This document shows, piece by piece, positions 9,413 through 17,904 of a stretch of DNA of 64,000 nucleotides (within the stretch, counting starts at the first letter, position 1; every line of letters begins with the position of its first letter). The DNA is from DATMGU01 sp035555315 (lineage in GTDB: Bacteria; Pseudomonadota; Alphaproteobacteria; ATCC43930; CGMCC-115725). Below the pieces are notes generated by a model. The model saw only the letters and a list, made by a program, of their open reading frames with translations, did not search any database and was not told the DNA's origin. Where the stretch lies: NCBI GenBank assembly GCA_035555315.1, contig DATMGU010000014.1, forward strand, positions 62,001 to 126,000, given 5' to 3'. Position numbers and translations under genes: made by a program.

Positions 9413-10178
9413 ACCCGGCGCGGCCCAGCCGATCCTGCCTCCGCCGATCCCGCGTCCGTCGATCCTGCGCTTGGACGACGTCAGCGCCGGCTATGGTAAG
9501 GTCGCCACCATCCGGCAGATCGGCTTCGAGCTCGCCCCCGGCGAATCGGCCGCGGTGATCGGCGCCAATGGTGCCGGCAAGACCTCGATGCTGCGCGCCA
9601 TCATGGGGGAGATCCGCACCAAGACGGGCGACATCGCATTCGACGGCGTGTCCATGCGCGACCTGCCGACGTTCCAGCGTGCGCGGCTCGGCATCGGTTA
9701 TGCACCGGAGGGGCGCCAATTGTTCCCCAGCATGTCGGTCGTGGAGAACCTCGAAATCGGCGCGGCGCGGATGGAGGCGGGTGCCCGCCGCCGGCGCATC
9801 GGCCAGATGGTCGACATCTTTCCCAAGCTCCAGCCGCTGCTCGAGACCCATTGCTGCTACCTGTCCGGCGGCGAGCAGCAGATGGTGACGATCGCCCGGG
9901 CCCTGATGAACGAGCCCCGGCTGCTGATCCTCGATGAGCCGTCGACCGGTTTGGCGCCCCGTGTCATCTCGGAACTCTACGCCTCGCTGGCGACCCTGCT
10001 GCCGACGGGGCTGACGATCCTGGTCGCCGAACAGAACGCGCGGGCCGCCCTGCGCTTTGCCAGCCGGGCGATCGTCCTGGAGGACGGACACATCGTGGCG
10101 GCCGGCCCCTCGGCATCGCTGCGGCAGGACCGGCGTGTGGTCGAAGCCTATGTCGGCGGGCTCGCGGCGGTCGGCTAA
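9402..10178 (+). CDS. livF: branched-chain amino-acid-type ABC ATPase LivF
   Basis: A 258-residue ABC ATPase. Walker A is GANGAGKT near residue 53. The signature is a fully canonical LSGGEQQ near 153, and Walker B is LLILDEPSTG near 175. The LivF-type YAPEGRQLFPSMSVVENL block lies between. It pairs with the LivG half of the fused upstream protein. Residues 1-20 form a Pro-rich extension before the domain. GGGAGC lies five bases before the ATG, inside the end of the upstream gene. It ends the operon; its last four bases overlap the end of the convergent flavin dehydrogenase gene. Confidence 0.92.
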   Translation: MTREPGAAQPILPPPIPRPSILRLDDVSAGYGKVATIRQIGFELAPGESAAVIGANGAGKTSMLRAIMGEIRTKTGDIAFDGVSMRDLPTFQRARLGIGYAPEGRQLFPSMSVVENLEIGAARMEAGARRRRIGQMVDIFPKLQPLLETHCCYLSGGEQQMVTIARALMNEPRLLILDEPSTGLAPRVISELYASLATLLPTGLTILVAEQNARAALRFASRAIVLEDGHIVAAGPSASLRQDRRVVEAYVGGLAAVG

Positions 10179-11917
10179 TCGCTCCGGCCGTCGGCCAGGA
10201 GCGCCTGTACGGCGAGGTAGCCGAAGGTAAGCGCCGGCCCCAGCGTGATGCCCGGCCCGGGATAGGCGCCCTTCATCACCGAGTTCATATCGTTGCCGCA
10301 GGCGTAGAGCCGTCCGACGGCATGCCCGTCCGGGCCTAGCACGCGCGCGCTGTCGTCGGTTTCGAGCCCGAGGGCCGTTCCGAGGTCGCCCGGGTAGAGG
10401 GCGACCGAGAAATACGGCGGCGTCTCGATCGGTGCGACGCAGGGATTCGGCTGTTGGGCGGCATCGCCCAGATGCCGCTGATAGGCGTTCCCACCGCGCC
10501 CGAAGGCGGGGTCGCGCCCCTGCCGCGCCTCCCGATTATAGCCTTCCACGGTTTCGGTCAGCGCGCTCGGGTCGACCTCGATCCGCCGGGCCAGCTCCTC
10601 GATGCTGTCGGCCTGGCGCAGATAGCCGGTCCGCTTCGCCTGCCGCAGCGACGGGGTCGGCGTGAACGGCTTGATCGCGCCGAGGCCGTAGCGCCACAGG
10701 AAATGCCGGTCGCAGATCAGGTGGCAAGGGATCGCCGGACCAAGATTATGAGCGCGGAACATGGCCTGCACGAACTCGTGATAGGACACCGCCTCGTTGG
10801 CGAAGCGGTGGCCGGATCCATCCACGGCGATCAGCCCCGGCTTGCCGCGATCCGTGACGGTGTGCGGAAACACGGCGTCGCTGCCATCCGCCCGGCGGAA
10901 CCGCGATACCGGCGTCCAGAAGGCGTTGTTCGCATTGTCCTTGCCCATCCGGGCGCCGGCCGTGAGGCCCAGCGCGATCCCGTCGCCGGTGTTGGTCGGG
11001 CAGACGGCCGACAGCGCGCCCGCGGCGGCCGGCAGGTGACGCGCACGCATCGGGGCGGAATGGGAAAAACCGCCGGTGGCGAGGATCACGCCCCGGCGTG
11101 CCGTGACCCTGTGCTGGCCCGCCGCGTCGCGGACCACGACACCGCGCACGGCGCCCTCCGCGACCACCAGATGGTCGACCTCGGTATCGAGGCTGAGATC
11201 GACGCCGGTTGCGAGCACGGTTTCGAACAGGCGCCCGGCCAAGGCGTTGCCCAGCACCAGCGTCGTGCCCCGATGCGCGATCAGCCGCTCGCGGGCATAG
11301 CGCAGGACCAGCCGTGCCGCGCGGGCGGCCGAACGCGGCGAGCGCAGGATGCGGCGGAAATGTGGGATGTCCGCGCGGTCGACCATCATGCCGCCGAACA
11401 GCATGAACTCGGGCAGGGGCGCGCGCAGCAGCCGGAAGGCGTCGCCCAACCGGCCTGCGTCGTAGGGCTCCGGCTCCAGCACGCGGCCGCCGAGGGTCGC
11501 GCCGGGCAGGTCGGGATAGTAGTCGGGATAGGCTTTGACCGGGCGCAGGCGCAGCGCCGTCACATCCTCGATCGCCGCGATAGCCTGGTCGGCTTGGTCG
11601 AGGAAGCGCAGGGCGAGATCGCCGTCTTGCAGGTCGGGCACGGTCGCGTCGAGATAGCGCCGCGCCGCCGCCGGGCTATCGGCAAGGCCGGCCGCTGCCA
11701 TCTTCCGATTGGCCGGGACCCATACCATGCCGCCGGAAATCGCCGCGGTGCCGCCTACTTGCGACGATTTCTCGACCAGGAGGACGTCGAGGCCGCTTGC
11801 TCCCGCTAGGGCGGCGGCGGTGAGGCCGGCGGCTCCGGCTCCCAGCACGATCACATCGTACGCGCGATCCGGCCTGAGGCTCTGTGTGATGCCGGGTGTG
11901 CGGGTTCCGGTCGCCAT
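10175..11917 (-). CDS. KstD-like FAD-dependent dehydrogenase
   Basis: A 580-residue flavoprotein of the 3-ketosteroid delta1-dehydrogenase type. FAD binds at VLGAGAAGLTAA near residue 24 and VEKSSQVGGTAAISGG near 50. The C-terminal YPGDLGTALG and ACGNDMNSVM...YPGPGITLGPALTFGY blocks are typical of the family. Known members introduce a double bond next to a ketone in a steroid or alicyclic ring. No other ring-degrading steroid genes (kshA, hsaC) are visible here, so another cyclic ketone is equally likely. It follows the IclR gene by ten bases in the ALDH-IclR-dehydrogenase operon. Confidence 0.85.
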   Translation of the reverse strand: MATGTRTPGITQSLRPDRAYDVIVLGAGAAGLTAAALAGASGLDVLLVEKSSQVGGTAAISGGMVWVPANRKMAAAGLADSPAAARRYLDATVPDLQDGDLALRFLDQADQAIAAIEDVTALRLRPVKAYPDYYPDLPGATLGGRVLEPEPYDAGRLGDAFRLLRAPLPEFMLFGGMMVDRADIPHFRRILRSPRSAARAARLVLRYARERLIAHRGTTLVLGNALAGRLFETVLATGVDLSLDTEVDHLVVAEGAVRGVVVRDAAGQHRVTARRGVILATGGFSHSAPMRARHLPAAAGALSAVCPTNTGDGIALGLTAGARMGKDNANNAFWTPVSRFRRADGSDAVFPHTVTDRGKPGLIAVDGSGHRFANEAVSYHEFVQAMFRAHNLGPAIPCHLICDRHFLWRYGLGAIKPFTPTPSLRQAKRTGYLRQADSIEELARRIEVDPSALTETVEGYNREARQGRDPAFGRGGNAYQRHLGDAAQQPNPCVAPIETPPYFSVALYPGDLGTALGLETDDSARVLGPDGHAVGRLYACGNDMNSVMKGAYPGPGITLGPALTFGYLAVQALLADGRSD

Positions 11918-11927
11918 CCGCGGGCGA

Positions 11928-12881
11928 TCACGCCTCGCCGGGTTCGGGCGAGGAAATCAGTCGATAGCCTAGCTCCTGCGACAACCGGTCGGAGATTTCC
12001 TTGATCAGCGGCACTTGCTTGTTCAGCGTCTGCAGCGACAGGCGCCAGACCGGGCCCGAGACGCCGATGGCGGCGGTGACGCGTCCGGCGAAGTCGCGGA
12101 CCGGCACCGCGACGCAGCGGATCTCCCCGTCGAACTCGCTGTCGTCGAAGGCGACGCCGGAGCGTCGCACATCATCGATCTCGGGCTGCAACTGATCGAT
12201 GGTTATCAGCGTCTTGGGGGTGAACGCGCGCAGCTCGTTGCGGTTGATGTACGAGTTGAGTTCGGCCGGCTTCATCGTCGCCAGAAACACCTTGCCGAGC
12301 GCCGTCGCATGGGCCGGGCGCACCACGCCGACCCGGCTGGTCAGCTGGAACGCGCCGGTGCCGGCCGCCCGCGCGACGATGACGATCTCGTCGCCCGAGC
12401 GGATGGCGAGATGCGCGCTTTCTCCTGTCGCCCGGGTCAGTTCCTCCAGGAACGGCTCGGCCAGGCTGACCAACTCGACCTCATCGAGCGAACTCGACGC
12501 CAGCACGAACAAGGGTCGCCCGATCCGATATTTCTTGGTGTCCGCGTCCTGCCGAATATAGCCGAGCGACACCATCGTCTTGGTGAGGTGAAAGGTCGTG
12601 CTGTTGTGCAGGCCGACGCGCTTGCTGAGGGCGACCAGCGTGATGCCGTCGCGCGCCCGGGCGATCTCTTCCAGAATGCTGAAGGCTCGGGCGAGCGACT
12701 GCACGCCACCGCCCTTTTCCGTCGGTGGCGGCCCGGCCGGGATTTCCCCTTCCGGCATGTCGATTTCCGGGGATGCCGCCGCCTTCTTGCGTCGCGCGGG
12801 CTTTTCCTTCACTGCATCAACCACGTTTTCGGCCCAACCTATTTTGGCGCTGTCGCACGATATCGAGCGGTCTCGCGACAT
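11928..12881 (-). CDS. IclR-family transcriptional regulator
   Basis: A 317-residue regulator with an N-terminal Lys/Arg-rich and Pro-rich tail of about 60 residues. A winged helix-turn-helix follows (about 62-120, SLARAFSILEEIARARDGITLVAL), then the IclR effector domain (about 135-310), which includes PAHATALGKVFLA. The start is the ATG with GGAG nine bases upstream; a longer frame would run into the ALDH gene. It sits inside the operon it probably controls. The repeated element at 14406 lies just upstream of this operon and a copy lies at 16276, making both good operator candidates. The effector is unknown. Confidence 0.85.
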   Translation of the reverse strand: MSRDRSISCDSAKIGWAENVVDAVKEKPARRKKAAASPEIDMPEGEIPAGPPPTEKGGGVQSLARAFSILEEIARARDGITLVALSKRVGLHNSTTFHLTKTMVSLGYIRQDADTKKYRIGRPLFVLASSSLDEVELVSLAEPFLEELTRATGESAHLAIRSGDEIVIVARAAGTGAFQLTSRVGVVRPAHATALGKVFLATMKPAELNSYINRNELRAFTPKTLITIDQLQPEIDDVRRSGVAFDDSEFDGEIRCVAVPVRDFAGRVTAAIGVSGPVWRLSLQTLNKQVPLIKEISDRLSQELGYRLISSPEPGEA

Positions 12882-12916
12882 AGCATAGCGCTCCGCATTC
12901 CAGATCGAAGCACCGT

Positions 12917-14374
12917 CTACAGATTGAAGACAACCAGACGCTCCTCGGTCATGTCCCGCATGGCATAGCGCGGACCTTCGCGGCCGATGCCGCTGTCCTT
13001 GACGCCGCCATAGGGGAGCTGATCGGTTCGCCAGGTCGACGTGCCGTTGATGATGACGCCGCCGGCGCGGATCGCGCGGATCGCGCGCATGCCGGTCGCC
13101 AGCGACGCGGTGAAAATGCCGCATTGCAGGCCATAGGGGCTGGCATTGATCTGCTCGAACACCGTCTCGATGTCGCGGTAGCGGTGCACGCTCACAACCG
13201 GACCGAACACTTCCTCGCAGACGACCTTCTGGGAGCGATCGATATCGGTCAGCAGGGTCGGCGCGTAGTGGGCGCCGGTGCGGACGCCGCCGGTCAGCAC
13301 GCGCGCGCCCGAGGCCCGTGCCTCCTCGACCCAGCTCTCCACACGCCGGGCCGCCGCCTCGTCGATCAGCGTGCCGACATCGGTCTCGGGGTCGAGCGGG
13401 TCGCCGGCCTTGAGCTTGCCGATCTCCGCCACCATCAGCGCGATGACCTGGTCGGCCAGGCTTTCATGCACGTAGACATTCTGGACGGAGATGCAGCTTT
13501 GGCCCGCGAGCCGCATCGAATTGCGGGCGCAGAGCGGTGCCGCGATCGCGGGATCGGCGTCCTCGTGCACGATGGTGGCGCCGTTGCCGCCCAGTTCGAG
13601 CGCCACGCGTGTCAACCCGCTGGCACCCTTGATTTCGCGCCCGACGCGGGACGAACCGGTGAAGGTGACGAAATCGACCCTTGGGTCGCGGACCAGCGCC
13701 GGACCGACCTCGTTGCCGAACAGCAGGCCGACCGATCCGGCGGGTGTTCCGGCTTCGTGAAACAGCTCGACCAGTTTCGCCACCACGCGCGGCGCCTGGG
13801 GCGGAGCCTTGATGACGATGCTGTTCCCGGCGGCCAGCGCCGGGGCGATCTTGTGGCAGGCGAGGTTGAACGGCGCGTTGAAAGGGGTGATGCCGGCGAC
13901 CACGCCGACCGGAAAGCGCAGCAGGAACGCCATCTTGCCCGCCCCCATGGCGGTGCCGTCGAGCGGTACGTGCTCGCCCTCGATGCGGATGGCTTCCTCC
14001 GCCGCCAGGGAGAGCGTGTCCTGGGAGCGCAGGACTTCGGCCTTGGCGTCCTTGATCGCCTTGCCGGTTTCCCGCGTCATGATCTCGCCGATCTCGTCCG
14101 CGCGCTCGACGATCAGCGTTTGCACCCGGCGCAGCAGGGCCGCGCGCTGATAGCCCGGCATGGCGGCCATGATGGGCTTGGCGGCGACCGCCGCCACCAG
14201 CGCATCGTCGAGGTCGCGCAGGGTCGACCGGGCGACGCGCCCGACCACTTCGCCGCGATACGGATCGACGACATCGTCATGGACCTCGCCGCCGCGCCAG
14301 GCGCCGCCGATCAGCATCCGGGCCAGGGGTGGATCCCGCGTCACGTCGAGAGGGGTGGTTTGTGTCAGCGACAT
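12917..14374 (-). CDS. NAD(P)-dependent aldehyde dehydrogenase
   Basis: A 485-residue ALDH-superfamily enzyme. The catalytic Cys is in GQSCISVQNVYV near residue 293 and the general-base Glu is in ALELGGNG near 260. The cofactor-site ITPFNAPFNL and TFTGSSRVGREI motifs are intact. It resembles the lactaldehyde, phosphonoacetaldehyde and semialdehyde dehydrogenase group. It opens the leftward operon ALDH, IclR regulator, KstD-like dehydrogenase, and would oxidise an aldehyde released in the pathway. The promoter region between it and the AroQ-like gene carries a candidate operator. Confidence 0.9.
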   Translation of the reverse strand: MSLTQTTPLDVTRDPPLARMLIGGAWRGGEVHDDVVDPYRGEVVGRVARSTLRDLDDALVAAVAAKPIMAAMPGYQRAALLRRVQTLIVERADEIGEIMTRETGKAIKDAKAEVLRSQDTLSLAAEEAIRIEGEHVPLDGTAMGAGKMAFLLRFPVGVVAGITPFNAPFNLACHKIAPALAAGNSIVIKAPPQAPRVVAKLVELFHEAGTPAGSVGLLFGNEVGPALVRDPRVDFVTFTGSSRVGREIKGASGLTRVALELGGNGATIVHEDADPAIAAPLCARNSMRLAGQSCISVQNVYVHESLADQVIALMVAEIGKLKAGDPLDPETDVGTLIDEAAARRVESWVEEARASGARVLTGGVRTGAHYAPTLLTDIDRSQKVVCEEVFGPVVSVHRYRDIETVFEQINASPYGLQCGIFTASLATGMRAIRAIRAGGVIINGTSTWRTDQLPYGGVKDSGIGREGPRYAMRDMTEERLVVFNL

Positions 14375-14405
14375 CGGGTGGCTCCTGATAGTGGTGCCGA
14401 TATCC

Positions 14406-14443
14406 TACTTTATGAAATGGCCACTCACAATATAAGAGGTTCG
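14406..14443. promoter_or_regulatory. repeated operator-like element, copy A
   Basis: A 38-base intergenic element that matches the element at 16276-16313 without gaps at 29 of 38 positions. The shared cores are TATGAAAT and TCACAATATAAGAG. It starts 31 bases upstream of the ALDH start codon, between that gene and the AroQ-like gene. Because the ALDH operon encodes an IclR regulator, this is the best candidate for its binding site or autoregulatory promoter. Conservation in non-coding DNA is what I see; the assignment to IclR is inference. Confidence 0.6.
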
Positions 14444-14466
14444 TTCAACTAAAGGGCGGTAAAGGG

Positions 14467-14910
14467 TCAGCCGGTTTTCTGGCCGTCGCCCACCAACGAG
14501 ACCAACGCATCCAGCCCAACCAGATAGGATTTCGTGCCGAGGCCCGTGATCATCCCCGTGGCGGCTTCGGCGGTCACCGACTTGAAGCCGCGCTTGTCGA
14601 TATTGCTCATATGCACCTCGATGCAGGGAAAGCGCATGGAGCGCAAACAGTCCCGAAGCGCGAAGCCGGTATGGAGAAAGCCCGCCGGATTAAGCAGCAT
14701 CCCGTCGATACCCTGCTCGGCGGCCAGATAGATCCGGTCGATCGCGTGCCCTTCGACATTCGTGTAGAAAATATCGAGGGTCGCACCCCGCGCTTCGGCG
14801 TGGCGCTGCAGCATCGCATCCAGTTCCGCGGCCGTCGTGGTTCCGTAGATCTCGGGCTCGCGCTTGCCGAGCCAAACCATGGTGGCGCCCTGCACCACCA
14901 GCAGCTTCAT
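14467..14910 (-). CDS. AroQ (type II dehydroquinase)-like protein
   Basis: A 147-residue protein with the type II 3-dehydroquinate dehydratase fold. Conserved are the REPEIYG loop (Arg17, Tyr22), the NPAGFLHTG block (Asn and the catalytic His), VHMSNI and a following Arg. The first active-site loop is altered: the family's NGPNLN is QGATMV here, so the conserved catalytic-loop Asn is replaced by Thr10. A strong AGGAG lies six bases before the ATG. It follows a HAAT binding-protein gene in a catabolic island. It may therefore dehydrate a related cyclic hydroxy-ketone rather than serve the shikimate pathway; this is inference. Confidence 0.75.
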   Translation of the reverse strand: MKLLVVQGATMVWLGKREPEIYGTTTAAELDAMLQRHAEARGATLDIFYTNVEGHAIDRIYLAAEQGIDGMLLNPAGFLHTGFALRDCLRSMRFPCIEVHMSNIDKRGFKSVTAEAATGMITGLGTKSYLVGLDALVSLVGDGQKTG

Positions 14911-14969
14911 TCCGTTCTCCTGTTTTCCAGAATTCGATTTTCGGGCATCCGATTCCCCCGCATCCGCCG

Positions 14970-16106
14970 TCAGTCGTCGAATTCGATATGGCGGTCGAGC
15001 ACCACGGTGCCGTCGACATTCTTCACGATGTTGTAGCTGTGCAAGCCGTCGCCGTTGCGGTCGAAACCGTAGGTGCCTTCAACCCCTCGGTACCCGCGCA
15101 GCGAGAGCAGAGCATCCCGGATTTGCTGGGGTTCGCCGCCTCCCCCTTGGCTGAGAGCCAGGGTGAGGATGCGGGTCGCGTCATAGGGCCATGCGCCGAA
15201 GAAATCGGGCGCCGTGCCATATTTCGCCTGGTAGGCCTGCGCGAATTCCCGCGCCTCGGGATTGGCGTCGCGATGGAAATCGGCAACCCCGAACGTGCCG
15301 TAAAGCGCTGCCCCGGCGAGCTTCAACGCCGTCGTCGTCGTGATCGATGGCGAACCGATCCAGGGGAGGTTGACGCCGAGCTGGCGGAGCTGGCGCGCGA
15401 AAACCGCGAGATCGGTCTCGAAGGTGATGAAGCTCGAGACGATATCGGCGCCGGATTGCCTCACCGCGAGCGCCACGGGCGTGAAATCCAGCGAGTTGTT
15501 GGGCTGCCCCTGCCGCAGGACGGGTGTGACACCCTGCTTTGCCAGTGCATCGATCAGCAACTGGCTGGCACTGGTGCCGAACGCATCGGTCGAATGAACG
15601 ATCGCCCATTTGCGCTTGCCGAGCGTCTCCAGACCAAAGGCGGCGATCACGCGCGCGGTATAGATATCGTTCGGGCGACAGCGGAACAGCCAGGGATTCC
15701 CGGCCTGGGTGAGGCGTGGATCCGTGCCGCCGATCATCACCGGCTTGCCGGCCTTCAAAATGTCGGGCGCGATCGCCCCGATTTGGGTGCTCCGGGTCGG
15801 GCCCAGTATCGCCGTGATTTCCGGATCGCTGATCAGCTTGTTGAAGGCGAGTACCGTGCCTGGATTGGTGGATTGATCGTCCTCGATCACCAGTTCGACG
15901 GGCCTGCCGGACACGCCGCCGGCCCGGTTCGCCTCGTCGACGGCCAGGGTGGCGCCTTGAAGCGCGTACCGGCCGGCCTCGGCAAGCGGCCCCGTCGTTG
16001 GAATGACGGCCCCGAGCTTCACCGTGTCGGCAGCGGAGGCCGACCGCCACGAGACGGCCAGAGCCGCCGCCATGGATCCGAGCAGAATGTTCCGACGATG
16101 ATACAT
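14970..16106 (-). CDS. HAAT-family ABC substrate-binding protein (second)
   Basis: A 378-residue Peripla_BP_6 protein. A short signal peptide (about residues 1-25, ending in SASA) is followed by the typical VKLGAVIPTTGPLAEAG first strand and a DDQSTNPGTV block. The chosen ATG opens the signal peptide; an in-frame ATG four codons earlier (16118) is possible. Further extension would give an unlikely basic leader. No permease gene adjoins it, so it probably feeds the LivH/LivMG/LivF transporter encoded 7 kb away. It heads a leftward unit with the AroQ-like gene. The ligand is unknown. Confidence 0.88.
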   Translation of the reverse strand: MYHRRNILLGSMAAALAVSWRSASAADTVKLGAVIPTTGPLAEAGRYALQGATLAVDEANRAGGVSGRPVELVIEDDQSTNPGTVLAFNKLISDPEITAILGPTRSTQIGAIAPDILKAGKPVMIGGTDPRLTQAGNPWLFRCRPNDIYTARVIAAFGLETLGKRKWAIVHSTDAFGTSASQLLIDALAKQGVTPVLRQGQPNNSLDFTPVALAVRQSGADIVSSFITFETDLAVFARQLRQLGVNLPWIGSPSITTTTALKLAGAALYGTFGVADFHRDANPEAREFAQAYQAKYGTAPDFFGAWPYDATRILTLALSQGGGGEPQQIRDALLSLRGYRGVEGTYGFDRNGDGLHSYNIVKNVDGTVVLDRHIEFDD

Positions 16107-16275
16107 AAACCCCCCCATCCCGGCATTTTTTTGGTTGGTGGGGGCTGTGCTGGTCTGCCGAGTCCGACCAGTAGCCCGAATGCGTCCTGGTCCTTTGGGC
16201 CTGTGAGGAAGAGTACGGCGCCGGCCGCCTTGAGTCGCACCCGCCATCGGGCGACTCTATAATCACGCAATATAC

Positions 16276-16313
16276 TATATTATGAAATATATAATCACAA
16301 TATAAGAGATACG
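16276..16313. promoter_or_regulatory. repeated operator-like element, copy B
   Basis: This is the second copy of the 38-base element found at 14406, in the same orientation, with 29 of 38 identical positions. It is embedded in an A+T-rich tract, and TATGAAAT and TCACAATATAAGAG are identical. It lies 170 bases upstream of the leftward binding-protein gene and about 350 bases upstream of the rightward one. The spacing differs from copy A, so it may act at a distance or define a promoter with a long leader. Confidence 0.6.
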
Positions 16314-16389
16314 CCCTGGTTTTCGCCGCGTTTGTCCCAGGTCGCTACGGCTCGGAGCCGTTTCGCGAACGCGTCGGCGACCTTGCCGA

Positions 16390-16432
16390 GATAGCCGAAG
16401 GTTATCTATTTCGGCGTGCTATTCATTGGACG
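16390..16432 (+). promoter_or_regulatory. LysR-type box plus ATTGGACG, copy 1
   Basis: A 17-base interrupted palindrome (GATAGCCGAAGGTTATC) fits the T-N11-A rule of LysR-type operators. Eighteen bases later comes ATTGGACG. The same arrangement with identical spacing occurs at 17905-17947 (about 32 of 43 positions identical). It lies about 230 bases before the third HAAT binding-protein gene. The LysR regulator at 21794, at the end of the same rightward cluster, is the likely binder. Confidence 0.55.
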
Positions 16433-16658
16433 CATCCCCATGAGGTTTCGCACTCTTCGGCCGCGCCCCGCATCAGGTCGGAAGCGGTCTTGACCTGGGT
16501 GTGAGTGCGGTCCTGTGACCGTCGACGAGCTTCAATACGCGCGATGCCTATGCCGCCATCGTGGCCGGCAGCGGAATATACAAGCGAACATCACGGTTCC
16601 TTTCCGGGGGATCGTCCGCAGAGCGCCGGAAACAAGGCGTCAGCTAGGGATGGAAGCG

Positions 16659-17873
16659 ATGCGAAGCGATGGAATGAGGCGGATGATCTGGCTTGCCGGG
16701 GCGCTGGTGCTTCTCGGCGGGTCGGCGGCGCACGCCGGGGAGAAGGCGATCAAGATCGGCGTGCTCGGCGACATGAGCGGTTATGCCTCGTCCACCGGAG
16801 GGGTGGGCGCCGTCACCGCGGCGCGGCTGGCGATCGAGGATGTCGGCGGCGCGATCGACGGCAAGCCGATCACTCTCATCAGTGCCGATATGCAGAGCAA
16901 GCCCGATACGGCCGCGACGATCGCGCGCCAATGGTTCGATCAGGACGGCATCGACATCATCGTCGACGTTCCGGTCTCCTCCGTGGCGCTCGCCGTGCAG
17001 GCCGTTGCCCGGGAAAAGCACAAGGTGCTGCTGATCACCGCGGGGCTCACCACCGATCTCACCCGGGAGCAGTGCTCCCCCTGGACGCTGCAATGGGCCG
17101 ACGACACCAGCGCGCTCGCCCAAGGCACGGTGCGCGCGCTGGTCGCCCAGGGTCTTCGCAAATGGTTCTTCGTGACGGCGGATTTCGCCTTCGGCCATGC
17201 CCTGCAGCGCGATGCGACAGCCATATTGCAGGCGGCCGGCGGCGAGCTGGTGGGCAGCGTGCAGGCGCCGATGCAGACCACCGATTTCAGCTCGTACCTG
17301 ATCACCGCGCAATCCTCGCCGGCCCAGGTCGTGGCTTTCGCCAACGCGTCGATCGACACCATCACCTCGATCAAGCAGGCTGGCGAATTCGGCCTCGCGG
17401 CAAGCGGCAAGAAGCTCGCGGCGCTGCTGGTCTACATCTCCGACGTCCATTCGATCGGGCTCGCCGACGCGCAAGGCCTCTACGTCACCAGTGGCTACTA
17501 TTGGGATGAGAGCGAGGCCAGCCGAGCCTTCGCCCGCCGCTTCTTCGCCATCCAGCACGCCATGCCGACCAAGGAGCAGGCGAACATCTATGCCGGCCTG
17601 ACGAACTACTTCCGCGCCGTCAAGGAAACCGGTGGGGACGCCGCCGATCCGGTGATGACCTGGCTCAAGTCGCACCCGCTCGATTATTTCGGGCGCCAGA
17701 CCACGCTGCGGGCGGATGGCCGGGTGATGTACGACCTCGCTTTGTATCAGGTGAAGTCGCCCGCCGAATCGAAGGCGCCTTGGGACTACTACAAGAAGAT
17801 CGCGGAGGTGCCGGCGGAACAGGCATTCCTGCCTCTGGATGCCGCGCGCTGCCCTTCAGCGGCGTCTCGCTAG
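16659..17873 (+). CDS. HAAT-family ABC substrate-binding protein (third)
   Basis: A 404-residue Peripla_BP_6 protein. The signal peptide covers about residues 1-26 (hydrophobic WLAGALVLLGGSAAHA), followed by IKIGVLGDMSGYASSTGG and a DMQSKPDTAATIARQW block. The chosen ATG has AGGGA eight bases upstream; neighbouring in-frame ATGs at 16650 and 16674 are alternatives. Its sequence differs clearly from the other two binding proteins in the window, suggesting a different ligand. It leads the rightward cluster of cyclases, cupin, SDR and hydroxyacyl-CoA dehydrogenase. No permease genes accompany it. Confidence 0.88.
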   Translation: MRSDGMRRMIWLAGALVLLGGSAAHAGEKAIKIGVLGDMSGYASSTGGVGAVTAARLAIEDVGGAIDGKPITLISADMQSKPDTAATIARQWFDQDGIDIIVDVPVSSVALAVQAVAREKHKVLLITAGLTTDLTREQCSPWTLQWADDTSALAQGTVRALVAQGLRKWFFVTADFAFGHALQRDATAILQAAGGELVGSVQAPMQTTDFSSYLITAQSSPAQVVAFANASIDTITSIKQAGEFGLAASGKKLAALLVYISDVHSIGLADAQGLYVTSGYYWDESEASRAFARRFFAIQHAMPTKEQANIYAGLTNYFRAVKETGGDAADPVMTWLKSHPLDYFGRQTTLRADGRVMYDLALYQVKSPAESKAPWDYYKKIAEVPAEQAFLPLDAARCPSAASR

Positions 17874-17904
17874 ACGCGGGCCAAGCCGCCACGCGCGGGG
17901 ACGA

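Larger units (their letters stand above)
16107..16658. promoter_or_regulatory. 552-base divergent intergenic region
   Basis: This gap separates two divergent HAAT binding-protein genes. It contains a run of C/G and T just upstream of the leftward start, an A+T-rich stretch around 16260-16312 carrying operator-like copy B, and the palindromic LysR-type box at 16390. Reading frames that cross it lack ribosome sites and do not resemble proteins I know. I see no gene here. Confidence 0.65.

Noticed and set aside
10454..14452. Long plus-strand reading frames (up to about 440 codons) opposite the KstD-like, IclR and ALDH genes
   Set aside because: They are exact antisense shadows of convincing genes, have no ribosome sites and give Arg/His/Gly-rich proteins typical of GC-rich shadow frames.
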